Shown here one piece after another: positions 36,869 through 50,583 of a DNA stretch of 64,000 nucleotides. Source of the DNA: Paenibacillus pinihumi DSM 23905 = JCM 16419 (GTDB lineage: Bacteria; Bacillota; Bacilli; Paenibacillales; Paenibacillaceae). Made by a program: the position numbers and the translations under genes. The DNA lies in contig NZ_KE383864.1 of NCBI RefSeq assembly GCF_000422505.1, forward strand, positions 1,145,349-1,209,348, given 5' to 3'. The notes beneath the pieces were generated by a model, which did not search any database, was not told the origin of the DNA, and was given only the letters and a program-made list of their open reading frames with translations. Numbering within the stretch: position 1 is the stretch's first letter; every line of letters begins with the position of its first letter.

Positions 36869-37981
36869 CTACACTTCTGCCGGCATTCCGGCATCACTAA
36901 AATTGACCTTGACGATCATCGTGCTCAGATGTATCGACAAGTCGATCTCATAAGGGACCGACAGTGTCTCCCCGGCCTCGTTGTATAGCGCCCGGATAAT
37001 CGGCCGGTGCGGATAGGTCGCATTCGTATCAACCACTACCCCGCTATCCCCCGTGTTCAACTGCACCATCAGGCCAACCGGATAAATCACGACCTTGTCC
37101 CGGAACAGCTGCACCATACTTTGCTCATACAAGGTTCCTGTCCCTACATAGAGCTCTTCAATCGCCTGATGCGGCAGCATCGGGGCACGGTAGACCCGCG
37201 AGGTCGTCATTGCGTCATAAGAATCGACAAGACCGATCCATTTGGCATACTCATGAATTTCGTGGCCACGGATACCGCGCGGATAGCCGCTCCCATCGAG
37301 CCGTTCATGGTGCTGGTAGGCACAATGCGCCACAATCAGCGGAATGTTGGGCTCATCCTTGAGCAGTTGGAACCCGTGCTCCGTGTGACGCTTCATCTCT
37401 GCGAACTCCTGCTCCGTCAAGCCGCCGGGCTTGAATAATATCGAGGAAGGGACCTGGGTCTTGCCCACATCATGCAGCAGCGCTCCAAGGCCCAGTGTCA
37501 TCAGTTCCTCATGCTTGTAGCCATGAGCCATACCAAGCAGCGTCGTATAAATACATACATTTAGTGAATGCTGGAACAAATACGAGTCAACCACACCAAT
37601 ATTCATCAGCATGATCATCGCATCCTTATGGGTGCCAATCTCATCCATGACCATTGCCAGCACCTGCTTGAACTGCTTGGCGATATAAGGATAGGTGACA
37701 CCTCCGCGCAGCTTGGGGGCATTCATCATATCCTTAAAAGTGGTACGAATCTTCTCCAGCGCCCGAATGCGCGTCTCATCGCTGATCAGCTCGGGGATTA
37801 CAAGGTCCGAAGTAAGCGAGTCCTCAATATATACAAAATTAATTCCACATTGGCCAAGACGAAAAATCAGCTTCTCTGTTAATTCGACATGCTCCCCAAG
37901 TAAAACAATCCCGTCCTCTGAAAGGATTCGCTTCCCCAGCCGCATCCCCGGACGGCACAAAGTAATGGGCACTAAACGCAT
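36869..37981 (-). CDS. HD-GYP domain phosphodiesterase (cyclic-di-GMP type)
   Basis: A 370-aa cytoplasmic signalling enzyme. The HD motif is LLHDVGKTQVP (His170-Asp171), and the HD-GYP block reads AYQHHERLDGSGYPRG (224-234), which supports c-di-GMP hydrolysis. The N-terminal ~110 residues form a small DUF3391-like region starting RLVPITLCRPGMRLGK. It belongs to the same turnover network as the GGDEF/EAL protein at 55912. Confidence 0.9.
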   Translation of the reverse strand: MRLVPITLCRPGMRLGKRILSEDGIVLLGEHVELTEKLIFRLGQCGINFVYIEDSLTSDLVIPELISDETRIRALEKIRTTFKDMMNAPKLRGGVTYPYIAKQFKQVLAMVMDEIGTHKDAMIMLMNIGVVDSYLFQHSLNVCIYTTLLGMAHGYKHEELMTLGLGALLHDVGKTQVPSSILFKPGGLTEQEFAEMKRHTEHGFQLLKDEPNIPLIVAHCAYQHHERLDGSGYPRGIRGHEIHEYAKWIGLVDSYDAMTTSRVYRAPMLPHQAIEELYVGTGTLYEQSMVQLFRDKVVIYPVGLMVQLNTGDSGVVVDTNATYPHRPIIRALYNEAGETLSVPYEIDLSIHLSTMIVKVNFSDAGMPAEV

Positions 37982-38134
37982 ACTATCGACCCCTGCCCGT
38001 CTGCTATTTGCTTCGATCCTGAACTCTTATATTCTCGTAATGTTAATGTAAGATATTTTCAAGAAAAGAGCAACTTAAAAAACGGGAATTTTCGACAAGT
38101 ATAGAGAAAATAAGTGAATTTCGACACACTGTCA

Positions 38135-39592
38135 TCATTCATTATGAATAGGAATACGAGACCATCTGTTCACAAAGCATTGCTGTCGCTCGTTTTCCTT
38201 TTGCAACTGGGAAGCCAAAAGATCGCGAATGAACTCCGGTAAGAAATAACGAAGTCCGGTGCCGTTCTTCAAGCTGAGATATCCGACCCCGAACGTAAAC
38301 ATATCAATCGTACCGACCGAATAGCAGCTATCCGGCTCTAGCGCCTTGTCCCCAAGTGAAGCCTCTATGATTCTGGCATAGGGAGGGCGGCTCAAATCAT
38401 AGACAATATGAAGGCCATCCACTGCAAGAGCCCCCAGCACCTCCCCGCGAAATCCGAAGCCCTTGATCGGCTTGCTCCGGAATTCTTCCAGTAAAGACTC
38501 CTCCAGAGCCTGAAGCAAATCCGTTCCATTAAGCTGCATTAGGCAAGGATTAATGGGTGACGGGCATAATGCATGCAACTGTCCCGACGTTACACGCCCT
38601 GATGCAAGCCCCCCCAGGAGCTGTCCTGTATTGACCAGACCAATATCCGCACCTGTCCACTGCCGCAGCCCGGCTGCAAGCAGATTTGCCAGCGGGGCAT
38701 CCGTATCATTTCCTGCGGGCAGAGGAAGGTCAAGCGCCACGATCTCACGGTTAAGCCGTCTGCAGCCGGCATCAAGAAAGCTGCGAATAATTGCAGTTGC
38801 TCTCTCCTCCTGCTCCTCCGCAGCCATCGCTACACAACCTCCACGAATGACAGGGCGGCCGGTATCCCGGTCCAGATCGAGCTCTACCCGGCCCAAATAT
38901 TCGCCGAACTTGCCAGCCGCGCATATGGTCGTCGTCCCTCTTACAAGCGGCTCCAGAAGCAGATGATGGGTATGGGCACCCAAAATCAGATCGACGCCCG
39001 GAATTTCGGCAGCAATCCGCTCATCCGAGGGCAGGCCGAGATGGGACATTACAATCACGACATCTGCCTGCTCCCTTAATTCCGTCACCTGCTGGCGCAG
39101 TGCCTCAAACGGGTCCGTAGCCTCCCAGCCCAACAGACAGTAAAAATCGGCAAATGCCGCAGTAGCAGCGGTAACCCCGATTCTAATTCCATTCTTGACC
39201 ATTATATAAGAAGGCAGCAGCCATTCCGGCCGCTCCCCTGTATTTAAATCCAGCATATTGGCGCATATCACCGGAAATTTCGCATGTCCCTGGTACGCAG
39301 AGACCAGCTCTTCACGGGAATACGTCAAGCCTTCATTATTGCCCAATGTGACAGCCGCATAGCCTGCCGCATTCAAGAGTTCAATATTCACAAGACCGTC
39401 GCTGCCTTCTGTCTCTACCCGCATTCTGTCCATATGATCTCCGCAATCGAGCACAAGCAGGCGGTCGTCCCCATATAAGCGGCGCTCGGCTGAAATATAA
39501 GAAGCGATTTGGGCGGCCTGTTCCAACCGGCTGTGAAGATCATTGCTGTGCAGCAGCACGACACGCGGAGCATGTTCAACTTTTGCGCTCAT
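38135..39592 (-). CDS. yunD: Metallophosphatase/5'-nucleotidase, YunD-like
   Basis: A 485-aa cytoplasmic enzyme with an N-terminal metallophosphoesterase domain: LLHSNDLHSRLEQ, DCGDHMDRM, LGNNEGLTYS, VIVMSHLG and GAHTHH. The 5'-nucleotidase C-terminal domain starts near residue 300 with DAPLANLLAAGLRQWTGADIGLVNTG. No signal peptide, unlike secreted UshA-type enzymes, which fits the YunD group. The third motif has GNNE instead of the usual GNHE. It stands alone between gene-poor flanks. Confidence 0.85.
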   Translation of the reverse strand: MSAKVEHAPRVVLLHSNDLHSRLEQAAQIASYISAERRLYGDDRLLVLDCGDHMDRMRVETEGSDGLVNIELLNAAGYAAVTLGNNEGLTYSREELVSAYQGHAKFPVICANMLDLNTGERPEWLLPSYIMVKNGIRIGVTAATAAFADFYCLLGWEATDPFEALRQQVTELREQADVVIVMSHLGLPSDERIAAEIPGVDLILGAHTHHLLLEPLVRGTTTICAAGKFGEYLGRVELDLDRDTGRPVIRGGCVAMAAEEQEERATAIIRSFLDAGCRRLNREIVALDLPLPAGNDTDAPLANLLAAGLRQWTGADIGLVNTGQLLGGLASGRVTSGQLHALCPSPINPCLMQLNGTDLLQALEESLLEEFRSKPIKGFGFRGEVLGALAVDGLHIVYDLSRPPYARIIEASLGDKALEPDSCYSVGTIDMFTFGVGYLSLKNGTGLRYFLPEFIRDLLASQLQKENERQQCFVNRWSRIPIHNE

Positions 39593-39890
39593 GCTAAAGC
39601 CCCTCCCTTGATTTTCCGAATCTGTTCACCGCCGCATCAAGCAGCACACCTTTTTAGCATACCATTTTTACACCGATTAGGGTATGGTTCTATGATCGAG
39701 CATGCTATCCGTAATCAGGAGTTTTGGGCCGGGAAGGCAGTACAATCCATGACGAATATTTGCTGTAAAAAAATAAAGGAAACCGCGGAAGAAATTTGTC
39801 TCCACAGCTTCCCGTTCATTGAAGGCTCATACTTGACTTTTATAAGCGGTTTTGCGAGATGAGAGGGCATGAGCAACAGCGGAAGCTTGC

Positions 39891-40889
39891 TTAATCCAGA
39901 ATTCTTTTCGCATACAAGAATGTTTGCTTCCAGTAATCCTTGTCTATCTCGGTAACTTGAACACCATCTTCGGGCAGTGGGCTGGAATGGATCATTTTCT
40001 GGTTTCCCAGATAAATCGCTACGTGTCCAACCTGTTCATCGCTTTTGAAGCGGCCTGGCACATAAAAGAACAGCAAATCGCCAATGCGCAGCTCCGAGCG
40101 CTCTACATGGGTTCCTTCCGCAGCCTGGGCCCGGGCTGTGCGGGGCAGACTGTAATTAAATTTACCGAAAACGTATTGAGTGAAGGATGAGCAGTCAAAA
40201 CGTTTGGATTCATCATAAGACCCCGTACCGAACAAATACGGTACGCCCATGAATTTTTTCGCTTCCTCCGTAACTTCACTGCCTGTACCAGCCAATGCTT
40301 TTAATGATACCGCCACATCGCGTTTGTTCTTGCCTGATGTGCTGCTGCCCTCCTTGGCTGGCTTTACGGACGGATCAAGCGGATCATCCTTGAAATCGGC
40401 AGCATGGCCGGCTGCAGGATCGATATATCCGGGAACCGGGAAGATCGTAATCTCACTTTCTCCAATGTTGAACACCGCTTCATCCTTAAACAGCTTCTCG
40501 ATCGTCTGCGTCGTCACCATCATGCTGTCCTGCTGCTTGCGGGCAGGCGCGTCCATCACGACCTGCTTTCCTTCTGCCAATACTGTCTTGGAATCGGCCT
40601 GGAAGGACCAGACGACGTCATGATCGCCGATCAGCAGCTTCTTTCCATTCTCTGCCCAGCGGGTCTGAAATCCGATCTGTCCGGCCATCCGGGCGACATC
40701 TGCATAGGAGCCGCCGTCGAGCTTAACGATCGGGACAGGAGACTGCCCTTCATCCAGTTTGGCAATATGCTCCTCAACACTGAAATTCTCCACCCTGTTT
40801 GGCTCATTCGTTCCCCTGCCCTGCCATCCGCAGCCAGCTAGTCCCGTCATAATAGCCACACAAATCATTAAGCTGAGCAACCGTTTCAT
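39891..40889 (-). CDS. NlpC/P60 cell-wall peptidase lipoprotein with a stalk-like N-terminal domain
   Basis: A 332-aa lipoprotein (GLAGC, Cys20). Residues about 50-150 resemble the copper-amine-oxidase-like stalk domain common in Paenibacillus secreted proteins (PIVKLDGGSYADVARMAGQIGFQ). The C-terminal NlpC/P60 domain has catalytic Cys233 in RFDCSSFTQYVF, His289 in GHVAIYLG and a third polar residue at His301. It probably cleaves gamma-D-Glu-diaminopimelate bonds in peptidoglycan. The 300-nt gap 5' of it holds nothing I can name. Confidence 0.88.
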   Translation of the reverse strand: MKRLLSLMICVAIMTGLAGCGWQGRGTNEPNRVENFSVEEHIAKLDEGQSPVPIVKLDGGSYADVARMAGQIGFQTRWAENGKKLLIGDHDVVWSFQADSKTVLAEGKQVVMDAPARKQQDSMMVTTQTIEKLFKDEAVFNIGESEITIFPVPGYIDPAAGHAADFKDDPLDPSVKPAKEGSSTSGKNKRDVAVSLKALAGTGSEVTEEAKKFMGVPYLFGTGSYDESKRFDCSSFTQYVFGKFNYSLPRTARAQAAEGTHVERSELRIGDLLFFYVPGRFKSDEQVGHVAIYLGNQKMIHSSPLPEDGVQVTEIDKDYWKQTFLYAKRILD

Positions 40890-40975
40890 CCCATAGATCC
40901 CCTTTGTACATTTTGGTAATTTCTATCGTTAGGATGTACAAATAGAGGGGGATTATTCTGAATGTCCAGACTAAA

Positions 40976-41013
40976 ATACCGGAAGATCCCCCACATAGGG
41001 AATCACCCGGTAT
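40976..41013 (-). terminator. Hairpin terminator of the two-gene spore-like cluster
   Basis: ATACCGG...CCCC and GGG...CCCGGTAT form an imperfect stem with inner GATC/AATC pairing. On the minus strand it is followed by TTTTAG. It lies 22 nt beyond the 41035 stop. Confidence 0.6.
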
Positions 41014-41034
41014 GTCCGGTTCGTTCTGTTCTGA

Positions 41035-41370
41035 TCAGACACAAGTGAAGGACTCGATCCGGTTCAGATCGAAGCCGGAGAAGGTCCAAAAGAAACCGTT
41101 CCAGCGAAAGCCGGAGACAGACGTCCGTCCGACGAAAACAGGGTAGAACCAAAAGCCCGGTCCGCCTCGCGGCCAAATGTATGTGTAGCGGAACAGACAG
41201 CCGGAGATCGCGCCCGGGTCAACGGCAAGCGTGGATGTGAAAGGCATTGCCGGGATGGTTGATGGCGGTGGTGATGTGGGAGCCTGCAGTTGTCCTTGCT
41301 GCCCTTGCTGACCTGGAAAACCTGGCTGACCTGGAATACCAAGGGGCCCAAATGGCGGTTGAATTGCCAA
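41035..41370 (-). CDS. Short collagen-like, aromatic-rich protein, 111 aa
   Basis: I do not recognise a named family. Residues 7-27 contain seven Gly-X-Y triplets (GPL GIP GQP GFP GQQ GQQ GQL), followed by a Pro/Ser/Thr linker. The rest is rich in Phe, Trp, Tyr and Gly (FRYTYIWPRGGPGFWFYPVF). No signal peptide. TTG 41370 has AGGAG 8 nt before it and is preferred over the GTG at 41379, which is inside that ribosome site. It follows the 41413 gene by 42 nt. Company with the collagen-like gene at 42164 suggests a spore-surface protein. Confidence 0.65.
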   Translation of the reverse strand: MAIQPPFGPLGIPGQPGFPGQQGQQGQLQAPTSPPPSTIPAMPFTSTLAVDPGAISGCLFRYTYIWPRGGPGFWFYPVFVGRTSVSGFRWNGFFWTFSGFDLNRIESFTCV

Positions 41371-41412
41371 CGGAATCACTCCTGTCGTTGTTAAATGACC
41401 TGCTGTACAAGC

Positions 41413-41742
41413 TTATAGCAGCGATATGGTGAGAAGATTGAACAATACCAGCGGGAGGATGAAATTGTTGCCTGGATAAGGTGGCGGGAATCCGAAACCC
41501 GGGACAAAAGCACGTGTGTACCCTTCATTGGACAGGCTCAGATAGAGGTTGCTGTTATCAAAATGCATGATATGTCCTTCGAAGACATCACCGTCGATCG
41601 TCTCAATTTTTACCAGCCGGTGGATATGCTCATTGCACAACTGATGGAGCTGTCCTCTAACCGAATTCAGCACTTGGTGTACTTCGGAACAACATTCATA
41701 AAGTGGTGTCACTGCGGGCTGTGTATTGCTTTGTATGTTCAT
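41413..41742 (-). CDS. Small protein with an Sm-like beta region, 109 aa
   Basis: Not assigned to a named family. Residues about 35-75 (HRLVKIETIDGDVFEGHIMHFDNSNLYLSL) have the strand pattern and DG..F.G.I...D..N spacing of an Sm/LSm-like barrel. The C-terminus ends in a hydrophobic ILPLVLFNLLTISLL, reminiscent of several Bacillales spore-associated small proteins. ATG 41742 has GGAGG 8 nt upstream, better than the TTG at 41757. It heads a likely two-gene unit ending at the 40976 terminator. Confidence 0.62.
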   Translation of the reverse strand: MNIQSNTQPAVTPLYECCSEVHQVLNSVRGQLHQLCNEHIHRLVKIETIDGDVFEGHIMHFDNSNLYLSLSNEGYTRAFVPGFGFPPPYPGNNFILPLVLFNLLTISLL

Positions 41743-42129
41743 GATGCAGACCTCCAATTCAAACTTCCCGTTATTCTATGCATCAGCCCAGTTCGGTGTT
41801 ACTGAAGTTAAACTCATCTTGACCTGAATAGAATTCTAAACCTTAAGCCTGCTCTGTGTATAAAATCCAAGGTATTAGAATATTGATCATTTTCTCTACT
41901 AAAAATATTTAATAAATAGACGTAACTGTAGACTGCTTCTATGATGCGCAGATACAACTTGGGCGGCGGCTCCACTTTCGGACAAATAAAACTCGTCAAG
42001 CGAACAGACAAAAATGTCCGATCACTGTCCCATACTGGACAAATATGTCCAAGCATACTCGCTTGAAATTTGCGTCCCTTGACTGTTTCAAAAACCTCGT
42101 TGCCTCTCATATTAGCCCGGATAATAAAA
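41743..42129. other. Gene-free stretch upstream of the Sm-like gene
   Basis: AT-rich with short open frames only and no convincing ribosome site. I see no gene or repeat here. Confidence 0.5.
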
Positions 42130-42157
42130 CTAAAAAGCGCCTATGGGCGCTTTTTAG
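42130..42157 (-). terminator. Intrinsic terminator of the collagen-like gene
   Basis: CTAAAAAGCGCC and GGCGCTTTTTAG are a perfect 12-bp stem with loop TATG, six bases beyond the stop. On the minus strand TTTTAG and further T follow. Confidence 0.9.
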
Positions 42158-42163
42158 CCTTAA

Positions 42164-43078
<915 letters not shown>

Positions 43079-43789
43079 AACGCCACCTCCTCGAAGAATA
43101 GACTCAGTGTACGCCGTCGGGGAGAATTAAGTATTTACACCCGCCTATTACTTGATAGGTAATTAACTATTTTTAACAAAAAAAGGCAGGTGCGGATTAT
43201 AATTTGTCCAAATGAATCCAATCAAATTTATTTTTATGGGATTCAATTTATAAAAGATAGAAAGTATTACAGGAATTCTTTATATTCTACTAAACATCCA
43301 ATATTCAGCCTGATATTCAACAAAATAGCGTCCCCAAAGGAGCGGCATGTATGAGGCAAGATGGTTGCCTTAATTGGCCGATAGTGTCTATCACTGAACC
43401 CCAACTCCTGTGCCATCATGCTGTGTTTAAAACTTGTCTTTCCATTATGTCGCGTTTTCACCTCCCTTCACTGCTCCTCTTGCAGCCGTGGAGCGCCTGG
43501 GGATTATGTATTGTGCCCATAACAAACTCTCTAAAATGAAAAGAAGCATTAACATGATGTACAATGGTTTCGAATTGACCAACACAGTCGCGCAATAGCA
43601 TGCCCTCAGCGGAAATGAAACTACCTTTTTTAAGCGCAAACTATTAAAGGCTTGGACAGAAGAAATAATGAAATAGAAATGGAAAAATCAATATCATTTT
43701 AATGGATTACTTTTATTATTAATTAATAGAAAACTTGAGCTTTCCCGCCGCAAGGCGGTTTACTATACATAAAAAGAACAAATGTTTGA
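43079..43789. other. Gene-free AT-rich stretch 5' of the collagen-like gene
   Basis: It must hold the promoter of the collagen-like gene near 43090-43200, but I could not pick a clear sigma-K or sigma-G site. The remaining part has no frame with a ribosome site. Base composition is more AT-rich than the flanking operons, as in the pseudogene next to it. Confidence 0.5.
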
Positions 43790-44364
43790 TTTTAGGTAAC
43801 AATGGCAAGCTCGAGTGGCGAGAGATGGTGAAGAATTTAGCATTTGACACATTTCTTACAAAGAAAGAAGCCGGCAAAGTAGAGGAGCAGATATATTACG
43901 GCCAGACCCTTAACGACTGTAATATGCTGTTCGAGGGGGGAGGGATGACTGGTTCAAGCATAAATGCAGAGAATTGAAAGATCCCACAACAGGTGGAGGC
44001 TATTATGCAGCTGCACATTAAGCCTGGCTTCGAGAACAAAAGAATCATGAAAACGTAGAATCGACATCAAGAATTGGCTACAGAAGTATGTAGACAAGAT
44101 TGACGAGAACGGCAAGTCAAAATATTCATTCCGTTCATGCCTGAAATACCTCTCAATCATGAAGAGCATCTTTCACTATGTGGTTCAAGAATTAAAGGTT
44201 TTGGTGAAAAATCCTGCTGATTGGCTCAAGGTGCCGACTCAAAACTTGGACACATGACAATCAAAACCACAGCGGATACCTACCTAGATATAACCCGGAA
44301 AATAGAAGAAGACGAACTCAAAGGTTCGCCTCCTACACCAAAAGAAAAATCTGAATCGGCATGA
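43790..44364 (+). pseudogene. Decayed tyrosine recombinase/integrase
   Basis: Pieces of a phage- or ICE-type integrase lie in order on the plus strand but in different frames. An arm-domain-like piece (GNNGKLEW...FLTKKEAGKVEEQI) begins near 43795. Next comes QLHIKPGFENKRIM near 44008, then after a frameshift the core-binding domain IDIKNWLQKYVDKIDENGK...YLSIMKSIFHYVVQ...NPADWLKVP (44060-44257). The C-terminal end MTIKTTADTYLDITRKIEEDELK (44254-44364) follows directly and includes the likely nucleophile Tyr. Most of the catalytic domain with the R-H-R residues is deleted, so it cannot be active. Confidence 0.78.
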
Positions 44365-44426
44365 AATCGGCACAAACGACTTCTGCCAGTATATAAGAAA
44401 CCTAGAAACCCTTGCTGAACAAAGGA

Positions 44427-45824
44427 TTAACCGATCGAGCCTTCCATCTCGAACTTGATCAGGCGGTTCATCTCAACGGCGTATTCCATCGGCAGCTCTT
44501 TGGTGAACGGCTCGATGAAGCCCATAACGATCATCTGAGTCGCTTCTGCTTCTGACAAACCACGGCTCATCAGGTAGAACAGTTGATCCTCAGACACCTT
44601 GGATACAGTCGCCTCATGCTCCAGAATGATGTTGTCGTTCAGGATTTCGTTATAAGGGATCGTATCGGATGTCGATTCATTATCCAAAATGAGCGTATCG
44701 CACTTGATGTTGGCTTTGGAGCCCTCGGAGTTGCGCCCGAAGGAAGCCAGACCACGGTAGGTTACTTTACCGCCGTGCTTGCTGATCGATTTGGATACGA
44801 TCGTCGAAGTTGTATCCGGAGCCAGGTGAATCATCTTCGCACCGGCATCCTGATGCTGGTTTTTGCCAGCTACTGCGATGGACAATACCATACCTTTCGC
44901 GCCGCGGCCTCTCAGCACTACAGCCGGGTATTTCATGGTCAGCTTGGAACCGATATTTCCGTCAACCCATTCCATTGTCGCATTCTCATCCGCAACCGCA
45001 CGTTTGGTAACGAGGTTGTAGATGTTTGGCGCCCAGTTCTGGATTGTTGTATAGCGCACGCGCGCATTTTTCTTACAAAGGATTTCAACCACTGCGCTAT
45101 GCAGGGAGTTTGTGCTGTAGACAGGAGCTGTACATCCTTCTACGTAATGCACAAAGCTGTCCTCATCGGCAATAATGAGCGTACGCTCAAATTGACCCAT
45201 GTTCTCGGAGTTAATACGGAAGTAAGCTTGCAGCGGAATTTCACATTTAACGCCTTTTGGCACATAGATGAAGCTGCCGCCAGACCATACTGCACTGTTC
45301 AGAGCAGCGAATTTATTGTCATTCGGAGGAATGATCGTTCCGAAGTATTCCTTGAACAGCTCCGGATACTCGCGCAATGCCGTATCTGTATCGGTAAAAA
45401 TAACACCCTGCTTTTCCAGGTCCTCTTGCATGCTGTGGTAGACAACCTCAGACTCATACTGGGCCGATACACCAGCTAAGAACTTTTGCTCAGCTTCCGG
45501 AATACCCAGCTTGTCGAATGTTTCCTTGATTTCAGCCGGTACTTCTTCCCAAGTCTTTCCTTGCTTCTCGGAAGGACGGACATAATACTGGATATCGTCA
45601 AAGTCCAGATCGTCCAGCTTGCCGCCCCATGTAGGCATTGGCATTTTGTTGAATTGTTCCAGCGATTTCAGACGGAATTCCAGCATCCATTCCGGCTCAT
45701 TCTTCATTTCGGAGATCGTTTTGACGATTTCCGGGGTCAGACCTTTACCGGATTGGAATACAGCCTTGTGCTCATCGCGAAAGCCATACTTGTACTCTTC
45801 CATTTCAGGCATTGTTTTTGCCAT
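44427..45824 (-). CDS. sufB: Fe-S cluster scaffold subunit SufB
   Basis: Part of the SufBCD complex that assembles iron-sulfur clusters in the cytoplasm. The 465-aa chain has the SufB core with [21 protein letters not shown] and ends [31 protein letters not shown]. The frame extends to 45869, but ATG 45824 has AGGAGGT 9 nt before it and starts [15 protein letters not shown], as in other Firmicutes. It is the last gene of sufCDSUB, 69 nt after sufU. Confidence 0.96.
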   Translation of the reverse strand: MAKTMPEMEEYKYGFRDEHKAVFQSGKGLTPEIVKTISEMKNEPEWMLEFRLKSLEQFNKMPMPTWGGKLDDLDFDDIQYYVRPSEKQGKTWEEVPAEIKETFDKLGIPEAEQKFLAGVSAQYESEVVYHSMQEDLEKQGVIFTDTDTALREYPELFKEYFGTIIPPNDNKFAALNSAVWSGGSFIYVPKGVKCEIPLQAYFRINSENMGQFERTLIIADEDSFVHYVEGCTAPVYSTNSLHSAVVEILCKKNARVRYTTIQNWAPNIYNLVTKRAVADENATMEWVDGNIGSKLTMKYPAVVLRGRGAKGMVLSIAVAGKNQHQDAGAKMIHLAPDTTSTIVSKSISKHGGKVTYRGLASFGRNSEGSKANIKCDTLILDNESTSDTIPYNEILNDNIILEHEATVSKVSEDQLFYLMSRGLSEAEATQMIVMGFIEPFTKELPMEYAVEMNRLIKFEMEGSIG

Positions 45825-45893
45825 GGTTCGCATACCTCCTGTAATTCTATTTAAAAATGCAATCCGCAAACGTCAATGGAGATTTGCTGCAAA

Positions 45894-48836
<2,943 letters not shown>

Positions 48837-48862
48837 ATTTAGCATTAGGCTCCCTTCTTTGC

Positions 48863-49642
48863 TCAGGCTTGGCCGACAGTTTCATCAACAATGCCGAGTT
48901 CTTCCTTAACCCAATCATAGCCTTCGTTCTCCAGACGCTCAGCAAGCTCCGGACCGCCGGATTTTACAATGCGTCCTTGCATCATAACGTGAACAAAGTC
49001 AGGAGTAATATAGTTCAGCAAACGCTGGTAGTGTGTAATAATCAGGAAGCCGCGATCCTCGGAGCGCATTGCGTTCACGCCTGCAGCTACAATTTTCAGA
49101 GCGTCAATGTCAAGACCGGAGTCAATCTCGTCAAGAATGACCAGCTTCGGATCGAGCAGCATCATTTGCAAAATTTCGTTACGCTTCTTCTCACCGCCGG
49201 AGAAGCCTTCGTTCAGGTAACGGTGAGCAAATTCAGGATTCATATCCAGCTCCTTCATTTTGCTCTCCATTTGGCGGATGAATTTGATCAGGGAAATTTC
49301 GTTGCCTTCCTCACGACGGGCATTGATTGCGCTGCGCAGGAAGTCGGAGTTGGTCACGCCTGCAATTTCACTTGGATATTGCATTGCCAGAAACAGGCCG
49401 GCGCGTGCACGCTCGTCCACTTCCATCTCCAGCAAGTCTTCGCCGTTAATCGCTACTTCACCATCTGTTACTTCATATTTAGGATGACCCATCAAAGCGG
49501 AAGCAAGCGTACTTTTACCCGTACCGTTCGGACCCATGATGGCATGGATTTCGCCACCTTTGATTTCCAGGTTGATACCCTTCAAAATTTCCTTGCCTTC
49601 GATTGTTGCCTTCAGATTATTAATAGAAAATTGTGTAGACAT
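48863..49642 (-). CDS. sufC: Fe-S assembly ATPase SufC
   Basis: The ABC-type ATPase of SufBCD, 259 aa. Walker A is GPNGTGKSTL (about 37-46), the signature FSGGEKKRNEI and Walker B LVILDEIDSGLDID. It is the first gene of sufCDSUB, the same order as in B. subtilis. Its upstream region contains tandem TGATTCTCA units that may bind Fur. Confidence 0.96.
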   Translation of the reverse strand: MSTQFSINNLKATIEGKEILKGINLEIKGGEIHAIMGPNGTGKSTLASALMGHPKYEVTDGEVAINGEDLLEMEVDERARAGLFLAMQYPSEIAGVTNSDFLRSAINARREEGNEISLIKFIRQMESKMKELDMNPEFAHRYLNEGFSGGEKKRNEILQMMLLDPKLVILDEIDSGLDIDALKIVAAGVNAMRSEDRGFLIITHYQRLLNYITPDFVHVMMQGRIVKSGGPELAERLENEGYDWVKEELGIVDETVGQA

Positions 49643-49691
49643 GTTCTAAAAGCTCCTTCCAATGGATCAATTATTTAAAGTAATTGTTATT

Positions 49692-49720
49692 TGATTCTCA
49701 CTGATTCTCAATAATCATTC
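49692..49720 (-). promoter_or_regulatory. Tandem Fur-like sites upstream of sufC
   Basis: On the minus strand two copies of TGAGAATCA in tandem are preceded by GAATGATTAT. The pattern resembles overlapping Fur-box half-sites (TGATAAT and its variants). It lies about 50-80 nt before the sufC start, where a promoter is expected. Iron control of suf is known in several bacteria; here it is inferred from the motif only. Confidence 0.35.
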
Positions 49721-49807
49721 TATCTTAGTTCTTGCTACAAATCAATCATGATGCCAACATTAGACGAATATCCGCCCCATATTTCGCCTCATGTCCAGTG
49801 TCCAGTT

Positions 49808-50410
49808 TTACAGGGCAGGGGTACCGGATAAAGCCTGCCTGATCGCTTCGGCACGCGCTTGGTATTCCTCATCACTTAGAACAGGCGCAGCTTGCCGCGA
49901 GATTGTCCCCTGCTCCAGTGTTACCCATGATTTGCAGCCAGTATACTCGGGACGCATCGGAAGCGTTACTTCCTCCTCCAGCCTGTACACCCTGACGAGC
50001 AACAGATGCAGGGGCTTTTTGCGCTTCCATTTCAAGCGCTCCTCTGCAAAAGTGTCCGTCCATATATGAAAGCCCTGCAGCCTGTCCAGCGTCTCCTGAT
50101 CGGTAATTTCGATATCATCAGTCACTTCGCCGTAAGCCTGCATCGTCAACTCCTGTGAATCAGGCTGCCAGCCTGCAAGCAGCTGTTCCAGGCGCGGCTG
50201 GTCATTTGGCTTTAATAAATGAAGTTTCTGGTGCTCATAAGCAGGCATCAAGTAGAAATGCGGGCTGATCAATTGAAAATCCCTGGTTTCCTCGATGATT
50301 CCCCCTTTGCGCAGCAGCATAATCTGGTCTCCCTCCAGCAGTGCCGAAATGGTAACCGCCCAGTCCTTGAGCGCTACATGATTCGACACCTCCACTGGCA
50401 GATTTGCCAT
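49808..50410 (-). CDS. DUF1802 family protein
   Basis: A 200-aa conserved protein of unknown function. Family features are LKDWAVTISALLEGDQIMLLRKGGIIEE near the start, LMPAYEHQ and a C-terminal RPEYTGCKSWVTLE. AGGAGGGG precedes the ATG. It stands between suf and mtnK, transcribed with suf polarity but 166 nt beyond the sufC start, so it is a separate unit. Confidence 0.8.
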   Translation of the reverse strand: MANLPVEVSNHVALKDWAVTISALLEGDQIMLLRKGGIIEETRDFQLISPHFYLMPAYEHQKLHLLKPNDQPRLEQLLAGWQPDSQELTMQAYGEVTDDIEITDQETLDRLQGFHIWTDTFAEERLKWKRKKPLHLLLVRVYRLEEEVTLPMRPEYTGCKSWVTLEQGTISRQAAPVLSDEEYQARAEAIRQALSGTPAL

Positions 50411-50583
50411 TCAAACCCCTCCTTTATCCTCTCTTTCGTTCTATTATAACAAAAGCGGGTATTCCAACGCGAAAAAATATTCGATATACTAGGTGAAGAA
50501 AGCTTGGACGGGCGTCGACTTATGACAAGAGACAGACCCTGGTTTGGCCTTCAAGCACTATACTTTTATGGAGGTGGACTGCT

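Noticed and set aside
43735-43977. An intact 80-aa gene at the start of the integrase remnant
   Set aside because: It has no ribosome site, and its second half continues the order of the broken integrase; treated as part of the pseudogene.
50411-50583. S-box (SAM) riboswitch expected upstream of mtnK
   Set aside because: The region has none of the conserved S-box core or a terminator/antiterminator pair; only a partial resemblance around CTTATGACAAGAGA.
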